Assembly (NCBI GenBank): GCA_003987725.1 | Contig: RXJH01000008.1 | Span: 124,001 to 188,000 of the forward strand | From: Hyphomicrobium sp. | GTDB lineage: Bacteria; Pseudomonadota; Alphaproteobacteria; Rhizobiales; Hyphomicrobiaceae | Length of the DNA stretch: 64,000 bases | Direction of reading: 5' to 3' | Part shown: piece by piece, positions 38,320-46,664 of the stretch | Layout of the letters: each line of letters starts with the position of its first letter | How positions within the stretch are numbered: the first letter of the stretch is position 1 | Made by a program: the position numbers and the translations under genes | Notes under the pieces: generated by a model | What the model was told of the DNA's origin: nothing | The model's input: only the letters and a program-made list of their open reading frames with translations | Database searches by the model: none

Positions 38320-39849
38320 ATGTACGGTCAGATCTCCACGCTCGCGTTCATCGGCATCGAGGCACGACACGTCGAAGTGCAGGTCCGGGTGACGCCCGGC
38401 GCCGCCGCCTTCGCCATCGTCGGCCTGCCCGACAAGGCGGTCGCGGAAAGCCGCGAGCGCGTCCGCAACGCCCTCCACGCAGTGGGCCTAGGCCTTCCCT
38501 ATAAGCACATCACCGTCAATCTCGCGCCCGCCGACCTGCCCAAGGAAGGCAGCCACTTCGATCTTGCGATCGTGCTCGCGATGATGTGCGCGATGGAGGC
38601 AATCGCGCCCGATGCCATCGCGGGCTTTGCCGCCATCGGCGAGCTGGCGTTGGATGGTTCAATCCGGCCCGTGCCGGGCACGCTGCCCGCTGCCATCGGC
38701 GCCAACGCCATCGGCAAGGGCCTCATCTGCCCCGCAGCCTCAGGACCGGAAGCCGCCTGGGCGAGCGAGGACATCGCAATCCTGGCCGCGCCGCACCTCC
38801 TGTCGCTGGTCAACCACTTCAAGGGCACGCAGACGCTGTCGCGGCCCGAGCCGAATGTGCTTCCGACGCAGAGCTACGCCGCCGATCTCCGCGATATCAA
38901 AGGCCAGGAAACGGCTAAACGCGCCTTGGAAATTGCAGCCGCGGGCAACCACAACCTCTTGATGATCGGGCCGCCCGGGTCCGGCAAATCAATGCTGGCA
39001 TCGCGCCTTCCATCGATTTTGCCGCCGCTGCAACCCGAGGAAATCCTCGAAGTCTCGATGGTTCATTCGCTCGCAGGCGAGCTTATGGGCGGCAAGCTCA
39101 CCGTCGAACGGCCGTTTCGCGCACCCCATCATTCGGCGAGCATGGCGTCTCTCGTCGGCGGCGGTTCGCGTCCGCGCCCGGGCGAGGTTTCTCTCGCCCA
39201 CCACGGCGTTCTCTTCCTCGATGAGCTGCCCGAATTTCAGCCGAACGTGCTCGATGCGCTCCGCCAGCCGCTGGAGTCAGGGGAAACGGTCATCGCGCGC
39301 GCCAACCACCGCATTTCCTATCCCTCCCGCATTCAGCTCATCGCGGCAATGAACCCCTGCAAATGCGGAGGCAGCAATCCTGGCGAGCCCTGCCGCCGCG
39401 GCCCGCGCTGCGCCGGGGATTATCAGGCTCGCGTATCCGGGCCTCTGCTTGATCGCATCGATTTGCAGATCGAGGTTCCGGCGATTTCGGCGGCCGATCT
39501 GGTCCTGCCCGCGCCGTCCGAGGGCAGCGCCGAAGTCAGAGCGCGCGTCGCGGCGGCGCGTGAACGTCAGCGCGCCCGATTTGCGGCGCTGGGCGCCCGC
39601 GGCGTCCGCACGAATGCGGATTGCTCGGCAGCGCTGCTCGAACAGACCGCGATGCCCGACGAAGCAGGCGTTACGCTGCTGCGTCACGCCGCCGAGACGC
39701 TTGGGTTGTCGGCGCGAGGCTTTCACCGCACACTAAAGGTCGCGCGAACAATCGCCGACCTAGAGCGTTGTGACACCGTCTCTCGCGCTCATATTGCGGA
39801 AGCACTGAGTTATCGGGGAGAGACATTGCGGCAGGTGAGAGCGGCTTGA
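38320..39849 (+). CDS. comM: ComM/YifB-family AAA ATPase (Mg-chelatase-like)
   Basis: The 509 residues match the YifB/ComM family, hexameric helicase-like AAA proteins; in naturally transformable bacteria ComM drives branch migration of incoming DNA. The N-terminal LonC-like domain begins MYGQISTLAFIGIEARHVEVQV. Walker A is GPPGSGKS, the Walker B-type LFLDELPEF follows, and the Mg-chelatase segment AAMNPCKCGG is complete. The family is widespread in non-competent bacteria too, so natural transformation is not implied. Confidence 0.94.
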   Translation: MYGQISTLAFIGIEARHVEVQVRVTPGAAAFAIVGLPDKAVAESRERVRNALHAVGLGLPYKHITVNLAPADLPKEGSHFDLAIVLAMMCAMEAIAPDAIAGFAAIGELALDGSIRPVPGTLPAAIGANAIGKGLICPAASGPEAAWASEDIAILAAPHLLSLVNHFKGTQTLSRPEPNVLPTQSYAADLRDIKGQETAKRALEIAAAGNHNLLMIGPPGSGKSMLASRLPSILPPLQPEEILEVSMVHSLAGELMGGKLTVERPFRAPHHSASMASLVGGGSRPRPGEVSLAHHGVLFLDELPEFQPNVLDALRQPLESGETVIARANHRISYPSRIQLIAAMNPCKCGGSNPGEPCRRGPRCAGDYQARVSGPLLDRIDLQIEVPAISAADLVLPAPSEGSAEVRARVAAARERQRARFAALGARGVRTNADCSAALLEQTAMPDEAGVTLLRHAAETLGLSARGFHRTLKVARTIADLERCDTVSRAHIAEALSYRGETLRQVRAA

Positions 39850-39859
39850 AGTACGAGGA

Positions 39860-40141
39860 ATGGTAAAGCGTAGGGACTTTCGAAAATCTTCTGCCATTCA
39901 CGCCGCGGAGTACGATGGCGCGCGCAAAACGCTCGATATCACTTTTGCGGACGGTAGCTGCTTTACCTATTTGGAAGTGCCGGATCGCGAATACGAAGGC
40001 TTGGTCAAAGCGGCGTCTGTGGCCGAGTACTTCAAGAAGCGCATCCGCGACAAGTATATGTGCGAGGAGCGCATTGTGCGGCGTTCGTCGCGCACAAAGA
40101 AAAACGCCGGAACTCGCAAGCCCCGGCGCACACTTCACTGA
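39860..40141 (+). CDS. KTSC-domain protein
   Basis: The 93-residue protein has a KTSC-like domain: IHAAEYDGARKTLDITFADGSCFTYLEVP, then YEGLVKAASVAEYFKKRIRDKY. Such proteins often sit next to lysyl-tRNA synthetase or alone; their role is unknown. The C-terminal 20 residues are very basic (RRSSRTKKNAGTRKPRR), suggesting nucleic-acid contact. It starts 10 bases after comM; GAGG lies almost on the ATG, so the start context is poor. Confidence 0.75.
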   Translation: MVKRRDFRKSSAIHAAEYDGARKTLDITFADGSCFTYLEVPDREYEGLVKAASVAEYFKKRIRDKYMCEERIVRRSSRTKKNAGTRKPRRTLH

Positions 40142-40157
40142 ATAGCCTTTTGCGCAC

Positions 40158-41045
40158 TCAACCGAATGCCGATTTCACGCCCGCCTGCATCGCAGCAGCC
40201 TGAGCCGTATTCCGCAAGAGACACGCAATCGTCATCGGCCCAACGCCGCCCGGAACCGGCGTGATCGCGCCGGCCACCTTTGCGCATTCCTCGTACGCGA
40301 CGTCGCCGACGATCTTCGTCTTGCCGCTCTCCGACGGAACGCGATTGATGCCGACGTCGATGATGGTCGCGCCGGGCTTGATCCAGCTCCCCTTGACCAT
40401 CTCCGGAATGCCGACGGCGGCGATAACGAGATCAGCGCCGCGGACGACGTCTTCAATGTTCTTCGTGCGCGAATGGGCGATCGTCACCGTGCAGTTTTCC
40501 CTGAGCAGCAGCGCGGCCACCGGCTTGCCGACAATGTTCGACCGGCCGATGACGACGGCGTTGAGGCCGGAGAGGTTCGGCAGCACGCTCTTTGCGAGAA
40601 TGACCGATCCCGTCGGCGTGCATGGCACCAGCGCGCGCTCGCCAACCCAAAGCCGGCCGACGTTCACCGGATGGAAGCCGTCGACATCCTTGTCGGGGCT
40701 GATGAGGTTCAGGACCTTCTCGGCGTTGATGTGCTTCGGCAGCGGCAGCTGCACGAGAATGCCGTGACAGGCCGGATCGTTGTTGAGCTTCTCGACGAGG
40801 GCCAGCACGTCGGCTTCCGGCGTCTCGGCCGGAAGGCGGTGCTCCCACGAGTTCATGCCGACCTCGACGGTCTGCTTCGCCTTGTTTGCGACGTAGACCT
40901 TGCTGGCCGGGTCTTCGCCGACGAGCACGACGGCTAGTCCGGGCTTCAGGCCATGATCCTTCTGAAGCCGCGCAACCTCCGCTGCGACCTCCGCGCGGAC
41001 CTTCGCCGCGGTCTCTTTCCCATCGATGATTTTCGCCACGGACAT
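40158..41045 (-). CDS. folD: Bifunctional FolD (methylene-THF dehydrogenase/cyclohydrolase)
   Basis: FolD interconverts methylene-, methenyl- and formyl-tetrahydrofolate with NADP. The 295 residues include the catalytic lysine segment [14 protein letters not shown], the signature [26 protein letters not shown], and the nucleotide-binding [14 protein letters not shown]. The end [14 protein letters not shown] is typical. In methylotrophs this enzyme also takes part in C1 metabolism. It follows yggT and the DUF167 gene on the minus strand. Confidence 0.96.
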   Translation of the reverse strand: MSVAKIIDGKETAAKVRAEVAAEVARLQKDHGLKPGLAVVLVGEDPASKVYVANKAKQTVEVGMNSWEHRLPAETPEADVLALVEKLNNDPACHGILVQLPLPKHINAEKVLNLISPDKDVDGFHPVNVGRLWVGERALVPCTPTGSVILAKSVLPNLSGLNAVVIGRSNIVGKPVAALLLRENCTVTIAHSRTKNIEDVVRGADLVIAAVGIPEMVKGSWIKPGATIIDVGINRVPSESGKTKIVGDVAYEECAKVAGAITPVPGGVGPMTIACLLRNTAQAAAMQAGVKSAFG

Positions 41046-41068
41046 TCCCGTCTTTCCTCCTCGTTCGC

Positions 41069-41419
41069 TTATTTTCTCAACTCGTCGGTTCGTTCCTGCA
41101 GCCGCCGCTCGAGCGCATCCGGATCACCCGAAATCCGCAAGAACTTGAGCCGCGACTTGCCTCCGGATGCCAGCGAAACCGAGCTTTTCGCCACGCCGAG
41201 CCAACGGGCGACCAGCTCTTCGAGCGCCCTGTTGGCGGCTCCATCCTCGGGAAGCGCGCGGACACGCGCCTGGAAGGCCGGACCGTCGGGGGTTTCGACG
41301 ACCCCGTCAATCGCCTCTTTGGAAGATTTCGGCGTCAGGCGAAAGTGCGCAATGACGCACGCGCTCCCATGCCGCCAAGCCTTGCCGGCCGGCGGCCTGG
41401 AGCCCGGTAGGCTGGTCAC
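41069..41419 (-). CDS. DUF167/YggU-family protein
   Basis: The 116-residue protein has the DUF167 fold pattern: [56 protein letters not shown], and the end in a basic [10 protein letters not shown]. Function is unknown, but the yggT-DUF167-folD order is common. The start is a GTG whose bases overlap the YggT stop (GTGA). Confidence 0.87.
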   Translation of the reverse strand: MTSLPGSRPPAGKAWRHGSACVIAHFRLTPKSSKEAIDGVVETPDGPAFQARVRALPEDGAANRALEELVARWLGVAKSSVSLASGGKSRLKFLRISGDPDALERRLQERTDELRK

Positions 41420-41706
41420 ACGACCGCCTTGGCGATGTTCGGAAGAATGACCGTCTGGATGAAATAGCAGAGCAGCAGCAGGATGACGGGCGAAATGTCG
41501 AGCCCGCCCATGTTCGGAAGCGCGTTCCGGATGGGCTTCAGCAACGGTTCCGTGACGGCGTTAAGCCCCTGCCAGATCGAGCGGACCATGGGGTTGTAGG
41601 CGTTGATGACCCCGAAGGCCATGAGCCAGCTCACGATCACTACGGCGATGACGACGTATGTATAAAGGGTGATGAGATAGCTGATAAAACCTAGAAGCTC
41701 GAGCAT
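41416..41706 (-). CDS. YggT-family membrane protein
   Basis: From ATG 41706 this 96-residue protein has two YggT hydrophobic segments: LLGFISYLITLYTYVVIAVVIVSWL and ISPVILLLLCYFIQTVILP, with the conserved FNAYNP-like VINAYNPMVRSIW and VTEPLLKPIRNALP between. It may take part in membrane protein insertion or cell-division site biology; the role is not settled. The open frame extends far upstream (to 41934) but that part reads as tRNA-flanking sequence. Confidence 0.88.
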   Translation of the reverse strand: MLELLGFISYLITLYTYVVIAVVIVSWLMAFGVINAYNPMVRSIWQGLNAVTEPLLKPIRNALPNMGGLDISPVILLLLCYFIQTVILPNIAKAVV

Positions 41707-41935
41707 GCGCCGTCCCGCAGTTGCGTACCGTAGCGCCATGTAGCCCCGGTGCCCTATGCGCCGCAAGTAGCGATAAGGCTGCAGCGGCGCGCTGGGCGGG
41801 AGAGGAGGCAGTACCGACGAATTCGCCGCCCTTTTTCGCCGCTTGTTCGGCCTTCTGCCTTCCCTGGCGGTCGCCGTTCTGCTCCGCCCGCTTTCTTGAC
41901 AATGAAGGGGGCCAAATCCTAAATGCCCGGCCATT

Positions 41936-42011
41936 GGGGCCGTAGCTCAGATGGGAGAGCGCTGCAATCGCACTGCAGAGGTCAGGGGTTCGATTCCCCT
42001 CGGCTCCACCA
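41936..42011 (+). tRNA. tRNA-Ala (anticodon CGC)
   Basis: A 76-base tRNA with encoded CCA. Acceptor strands GGGGCCG and CGGCTCC pair with one G-U. The D-arm has TAGCTCAGATGGGAGAGC, the anticodon stem is CTGCA/TGCAG around the loop ATCGCAC (anticodon CGC), and the T-arm has GGGGTTCGATTCCCC. It reads codon GCG. No second copy of its 3' end was noticed downstream, so I have no evidence of an island inserted at this tRNA. Confidence 0.97.
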
Positions 42012-43263
42012 ACCCTCCCGCGCTGTTGCATTGATTGGTTTTTTCGAGTTGTTCCCAAGCTGCCGTAGGTGGCTTAGGAATTCGGGTTCGCCCTATCCTT
42101 GGCCAAGCGCACGTCTTCTTTTTCTCATCAGAACTCATGCTCGGAGAAGATGCCTCAACTCGGCTCGAGGGCTGCCCGATCACTTAACGCCAGCCACCGA
42201 CCGTCTGTGCCGCGCACATGGCCTGTTTGCAGAACCCAGCATTGCGAAGGTCATTGAGAGCCTCAGCTAGCTGTTCTCGGAGGCCGCCGTCCATCAGGAC
42301 TTCGAGCGCCCCTTGAGTTTCCCGAGGTCCAGGAGTCGAGCACTGCCTTTCCGTTTGTCGGTAAGACCCTGTGTATAGATCCAATCCGGTGACTGCAAAC
42401 GGCCGACAGCATTGTCGATCCCGAAAAAAGAATGCTCCATCACGAAGGGAGCGGGTCATATTGGTCGATCGCTGAGGAAAGCTATCCAATTCTAGATTGG
42501 ACTAGATTGGAGGTTATCGGCTTTTCCGAATGCGAGTCTGCGCGGATGCCTGATCAAGGAAATCGCCGGATATTTATCCCGCCATTCGGCTATATCGCCT
42601 ATTCGATAGCACAAACCAAACGCGGCCCGCAGCTTTCGCTCAGATGGATGATTACGGTCGGCACAGTGATTCCGTTGTGGGCGCTTGGGCGCACAAAGGT
42701 TCGAGAGTGAGCATATTCCATCGCGCAGCGCGCTCATGATCTCGAGTCAAGAACGCCGGAAAATAGCTGATTCTTCAGCCTGTTTTAAATGTTATTCCGT
42801 ATGGTCCATACTTCTAAAAACAAAAGTGTTCGGCTCGGCTGGGCTCTTCTTTTTGCTCATCTGCGCGCAGGCCTTTGTTCTGCTGCAAGGCGAATTAGTA
42901 ACAAAAGGCTAGGAATAAATCACATTAGAGTGCGTTCGCTATCTATTTCGGCTTTTCTTTTATGGTGCAATGCATGGGAAAGCGGTACTTTGCGGTAACG
43001 CCCCCAAAGGCGCATGACGTTTTAATTTGTCGCTTTCTTTAAATGCCACTGCGGATGCTTTTGTTAAAATCAATTGATTGCCGGATGTTTTCACCATCCG
43101 GATCATATCTCGAGTAGAAATAAATCACTACAATTGAATTGCATTATCGAAATACATTTCCTTAGTCGACGAATTTAATTCTCTAATTTTTGAAATTGTA
43201 GCGGAATCCAATTCCTATTTTGAACGCTTTTGTTTGAACCGGAGCATTTCCGGGGAGCGAACC
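42012..43263. other. AT-richer 1.25-kb stretch between tRNA-Ala and the polysaccharide operon
   Basis: I support no gene here. Open frames exist, such as one on the minus strand (42184-42489) whose second half reads MDGGLREQLAEALNDLRNAG, and one on the plus strand (42432-42710), but none has a good ribosome-binding site or family resemblance. GC content falls markedly after 42700, typical of a long regulatory leader or acquired DNA. It should contain the promoter of the exopolysaccharide operon that starts at 43264. A hairpin at 43081-43101 is the clearest structure. Confidence 0.5.
43081..43101. repeat. Hairpin palindrome in the polysaccharide-operon leader
   Basis: CCGGATG (43081-43087) and CATCCGG (43095-43101) pair over TTTTCAC. 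Flanking TGAT and ATCA extend the pairing with a two-base bulge. It lies about 160 bases upstream of the first gene and could be a protein-binding site or leader structure. Confidence 0.4.
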
Positions 43264-44679
43264 ATGCTGCTTAATGTTGTGCGTCGCGCATCATCTCTAT
43301 TTAATCTGCTCTTTCCGGTAGCTCTGCTCGCGATATTCGGTTGGTTCGCCTATTTGAAGGTTGATCTGACGTCACGGGGGGCAGCCGCTCTCGGTACCGT
43401 TCCGCTGATCGCCATCACGGAAACAATCGATTCAATGACGCCGGCGAAAAAGTCTCTGGCGCCGCTCGATAAAGTTTCGAGTCGCTCAGGCGACAATTCG
43501 ATAATTTCAGTCGGCGATACCCTGCAGCTCGCATTTTACGAACGGCTGCTCAACGAAGAAGATAAATGGGCGGCAAGGAGTTTCTCCAATCGCCCGGCGG
43601 TAAGCTTTCAACAGCGGACTGAGCTTTCCGGCGACTACGATGTGCGCGAGGACGGCGTCGTCGTACTGCCTCTGCTCGGCGCTTTTCCGGTCGCGGGCCG
43701 ATCGGTATCTCAATTTGAGGAAGACGCCAAAATCGCGTTCGAGCAGATGATCGGACGCTTTGCCTTTATGAGCGTCACGGTCAACCGCCGGCCGGTTTAT
43801 ATCGTCGGTCCCGTCAGGAAGCCTGGGTTCTACAAATTCACCGAGGGGATGACGGTCCTGCACCTCGTCGCTATGGCGGGCGGCTTCGACAGCCCCACCG
43901 TCGATCTCGGACACATGCTCCAGGCCGTACACGAAGCCGAGCAGCAGCAGAAATCGGGCGACCGGCTGAAGCGGCTGTGGGCCAAGCTCAATGTGCTGAC
44001 GGCCGAGCGCGACGGTACCGCGGTCTTCCCTTCGCGCGAGCTGCTTCAGATTTCCAGTCCGGGTGAAGCGAAGGAACTGATCGCGTCGGAAGGCTCGCAA
44101 CGAGCGCTGATGTTGCGCAACAGCCAGGTTCAGGACAGGGCCGTCGCCGCCTCCGTTCAATCCGTGCGCGGTGAATTGCAGAGCCAGAAAGACCGCTACG
44201 AACAGGTGCAATCGGGCGTTTCAGTCCGAAGCGCGCGCGTCGACAATTTGAACAGGATGGCGGATACGATCGGCAGGCCGATCCGTGCTGAGGCGGAAGC
44301 CGAGTTGAGCGACACGAAGGCGCGGCTGCACGAATCGACAGTCGCTATGCACGAAACTGAGACCAAATTGGCGCAGCTCGAAAAAGATCAGCTCACACTT
44401 CAAAACCAGACCAAACTCGAACTCCAGCAGCAGATTTCGGAACTGAAGTCGCAGATCGCTGAAGCCTCGAGCACGACATCGGCGAGTGCCGGTGCGCTCG
44501 ACGCGATGCGAACGGCGATAGTCGCCCCTGACGACAGCGGCGATGCCTCGACACAATATCAGATCGTGCGCGGATCTCGCACCGACCGGAAAACCCTCAA
44601 CGTTTCCGGAACCGAATCCATCAATCCCGGCGATCTGGTGCGCGTTGTTATTTCGGCGGAAGCCAAACGGCCGATGTGA
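43264..44679 (+). CDS. ExoF-like polysaccharide export protein with coiled coil
   Basis: This 471-residue protein begins with one membrane segment (LLFPVALLAIFGWFAYL, near residue 15). The polysaccharide export domain reads IISVGDTLQLAFYERLL, GDYDVREDGVVVLPLLGAFPVAG and the SLBB-like PVYIVGPVRKPGFYKFTEGM. Residues about 290-420 are a long coiled coil rich in Q/E/K/L. This is the rhizobial ExoF plan rather than the lipoprotein Wza plan (no lipobox is seen). It likely spans the periplasm during polysaccharide export. GGGGAG precedes the ATG; a TTG at 43234 is an alternative. It opens the operon. Confidence 0.87.
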   Translation: MLLNVVRRASSLFNLLFPVALLAIFGWFAYLKVDLTSRGAAALGTVPLIAITETIDSMTPAKKSLAPLDKVSSRSGDNSIISVGDTLQLAFYERLLNEEDKWAARSFSNRPAVSFQQRTELSGDYDVREDGVVVLPLLGAFPVAGRSVSQFEEDAKIAFEQMIGRFAFMSVTVNRRPVYIVGPVRKPGFYKFTEGMTVLHLVAMAGGFDSPTVDLGHMLQAVHEAEQQQKSGDRLKRLWAKLNVLTAERDGTAVFPSRELLQISSPGEAKELIASEGSQRALMLRNSQVQDRAVAASVQSVRGELQSQKDRYEQVQSGVSVRSARVDNLNRMADTIGRPIRAEAEAELSDTKARLHESTVAMHETETKLAQLEKDQLTLQNQTKLELQQQISELKSQIAEASSTTSASAGALDAMRTAIVAPDDSGDASTQYQIVRGSRTDRKTLNVSGTESINPGDLVRVVISAEAKRPM

Positions 44680-44718
44680 TCAAGATTTTTGCTTTCAATT
44701 TACTGCGGGAGAAGTCCT

Positions 44719-45510
44719 TTGCGTACCTGCGTTTCGCCTGCCTTCAACGAAGGCCCACACAGATTTGCCGAGTGTAAGGTCGATTTTCCAAAGGTCAGCG
44801 TCGTCATGCCGACTCTGAACGAAGCGAAAAATCTGCCGATCGTTTTCGCCAAGATGCCCGCGTGGATCCACGAGATTGTCGTCGTGGATGGCCGCTCCAC
44901 CGATGATACGCGAGAGATCGCGCGCTCGTTGCATCATGCGGTTCGCATCGTGGAAGAGTCGCAAAAAGGTAAGGGCGCGGCGCTGCGCGCGGGCTTCCAA
45001 GCCGCCACCGGCGACATTGTCGTCTCGATCGACGCCGACGGTTCGATGAACCCGCAAGAAATAATCCTGTTCGTCGCCGCGCTGATGTCCGGAGCCGGCT
45101 TCGCAAAGGGATCGAGATTTCTCCAAGGCGGCGGCACCGAAGATATGTCGATTTTCCGCATGCTCGGAAATTGGGGGCTGACCCACATAGTCCGCGTGCT
45201 CTTCGGCTCTGGCTTTTCAGACCTATGCTACGGCTACAATGCATTCTGGAAGCGGCATCTGCCCCTCTTCAATGTCGCGTGTGACGGCTTCGAAATAGAG
45301 ACGGCCCTGAACCTCAGCGCTCTGCGTTCAGGCATCAAAATTATCGAGGTGCCGTCCTTCGAGACAAACCGGGTGCACGGGCAAAGCAATCTCAATGCGG
45401 TCACCGATGGATGCCGAGTCCTTTGGACGATCTGCAAAGAGATATTCCGGCGCCAGACCTACGACGCGATCGACAATGTCGACGGTTCTCATTCGCAAAT
45501 AGCCCGGTGA
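44719..45510 (+). CDS. Family 2 glycosyltransferase (DPM/GtrB-like)
   Basis: The protein (about 263 residues from TTG 44719, which has GGAGAAG five bases before it; a TTG at 44689 is longer) is a GT-A family 2 enzyme. Motifs are VSVVMPTLNEAKNLPIVF, IVVVDGRSTDDT, KGKGAALRAGFQAATGDIVV and the metal site SIDADGSMNPQE. It resembles the lipid-phosphate-sugar synthases (dolichyl/undecaprenyl phosphate mannose- or glucose-synthase type) but lacks strong C-terminal membrane segments. It follows the ExoF-like gene after about 40 bases. Confidence 0.85.
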   Translation: MRTCVSPAFNEGPHRFAECKVDFPKVSVVMPTLNEAKNLPIVFAKMPAWIHEIVVVDGRSTDDTREIARSLHHAVRIVEESQKGKGAALRAGFQAATGDIVVSIDADGSMNPQEIILFVAALMSGAGFAKGSRFLQGGGTEDMSIFRMLGNWGLTHIVRVLFGSGFSDLCYGYNAFWKRHLPLFNVACDGFEIETALNLSALRSGIKIIEVPSFETNRVHGQSNLNAVTDGCRVLWTICKEIFRRQTYDAIDNVDGSHSQIAR

Positions 45511-45533
45511 CGGAGAGAGGCTCGGAGGGTGTC

Positions 45534-46664
45534 ATGCGCATTCTGATGGCTGCTGCGCGCTATTTCCCCTTCGCGGGGGGAACGGAAACGCACATTCACG
45601 AAGTCGGGCGTCGTCTCGTCGAGCGCGGTCACGCTGTCTCGATCCTGACGGCGAACCCGGGAGGGCAATTGCCCGAATATGAGAAAATCGCCGGCATCGA
45701 CGTCGTCCGCGTGCGAAGCTGGCCGGCTGGGCGCGACTGGCATCTCGCGCCCGGATTGAAACGCGCAATGACGAACCTGCGCTGCGACATCGTCCACGTC
45801 CAAGGCTATCACACCTTCTTCGCTCCGGTTGCAATGTGGTCGGCCGCACGGAGCGGTATCCCCTTCGTGTTATCCTTCCACAGCGGGGGACATTCATCGC
45901 TGCTGCGGAATAGCATTCGCAAAATTCAGGCCGCAACCTTGGGCCCGCTGGTCCGTCAGGCCGAGCTGTGCATCGCCGTCTCGCAATTCGAAGTCTATCA
46001 TTTTGCGCGAGCGATGGGCCTGCCGGCGGAGCGCTTCCGGGTTCTGCCGAACGGCGCCAATCTCAACGCCGAACTGACGGCCGGCGATAGATCCGAAGAT
46101 GAAAATCTCATCCTCTCGGTTGGCCGGCTCGAGCGCTACAAGGGGCACCACAGGGCCATTGACGCCATGCCGCGCCTTCTGCGGCTGCGCCCCGATGTGC
46201 GGCTGCAGATTGTTGGTTCCGGCCCATACGAGCCCGCGTTGCGCGCGCGCATTGCTCGCCTCGGTCTCTCGGACCGTGTCAGCATAAGATCCATTCCTCC
46301 CTCGAATCGCGGCGACATGGCAGCGCTGATGGCTGAGGCCCGGCTGATCGTTCTTTTCAGCAACTACGAGGCACATCCGGTCGCCGTTTTGGAAGCACTC
46401 TCTCTCAACAAGACGGTCGTCGTCACGTCGACATCGGGTCTTAAGGAAATTGCCGATAGCGGTCTCGCGCGCGCTGTGCCGCTTGATGCCCGCGCTGCCG
46501 TCATTGCAGCGGCGATGCATGAAGCGATGTCGGCGCCGAAGCCTGCGGCTGCCGTCAAGCTCACAACGTGGGACGAGTGTGCAGCAGAACTCGAGGCCGT
46601 GTATCGGCGCGTTCTCGCTGAGCGTTCGACCTACGCACCGATGTCGCTCTCATGCGAGGCGTGA
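45534..46664 (+). CDS. Family 4 glycosyltransferase
   Basis: The 376-residue GT-B enzyme starts MRILMAAARYFPFAGGTETH, with CGGAGGG before the ATG; the open frame runs further upstream but is not conserved. The N-domain contains DIVHVQGYHTFFAP and the donor domain has ILSVGRLERYKGHHRAIDAM, then SNYEAHPVAVLEALS with the catalytic E of the EX7E motif. The acceptor and sugar are unknown. Its stop overlaps the next gene's ATG (TGATG). Confidence 0.93.
   Translation: MRILMAAARYFPFAGGTETHIHEVGRRLVERGHAVSILTANPGGQLPEYEKIAGIDVVRVRSWPAGRDWHLAPGLKRAMTNLRCDIVHVQGYHTFFAPVAMWSAARSGIPFVLSFHSGGHSSLLRNSIRKIQAATLGPLVRQAELCIAVSQFEVYHFARAMGLPAERFRVLPNGANLNAELTAGDRSEDENLILSVGRLERYKGHHRAIDAMPRLLRLRPDVRLQIVGSGPYEPALRARIARLGLSDRVSIRSIPPSNRGDMAALMAEARLIVLFSNYEAHPVAVLEALSLNKTVVVTSTSGLKEIADSGLARAVPLDARAAVIAAAMHEAMSAPKPAAAVKLTTWDECAAELEAVYRRVLAERSTYAPMSLSCEA

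Noticed and set aside
41947-42183. Open frame on the minus strand across tRNA-Ala
   Set aside because: It is antisense to the tRNA and contains the EPRGIEPLTSAVRLQRSP-type sequence that commonly arises from reverse-reading a tRNA.
42184-42489. 101-codon minus-strand frame starting at TTG
   Set aside because: Its second half has helical character (GGLREQLAEALNDLRN), but the start and context are poor; kept only as a possible remnant.
42432-42710. 92-codon plus-strand frame
   Set aside because: No ribosome-binding site, no family resemblance, unusual composition for this genome.
41936-43263. Genomic island integrated at tRNA-Ala
   Set aside because: No integrase gene and no repeat of the tRNA 3' end was noticed inside the window; not enough for a claim.
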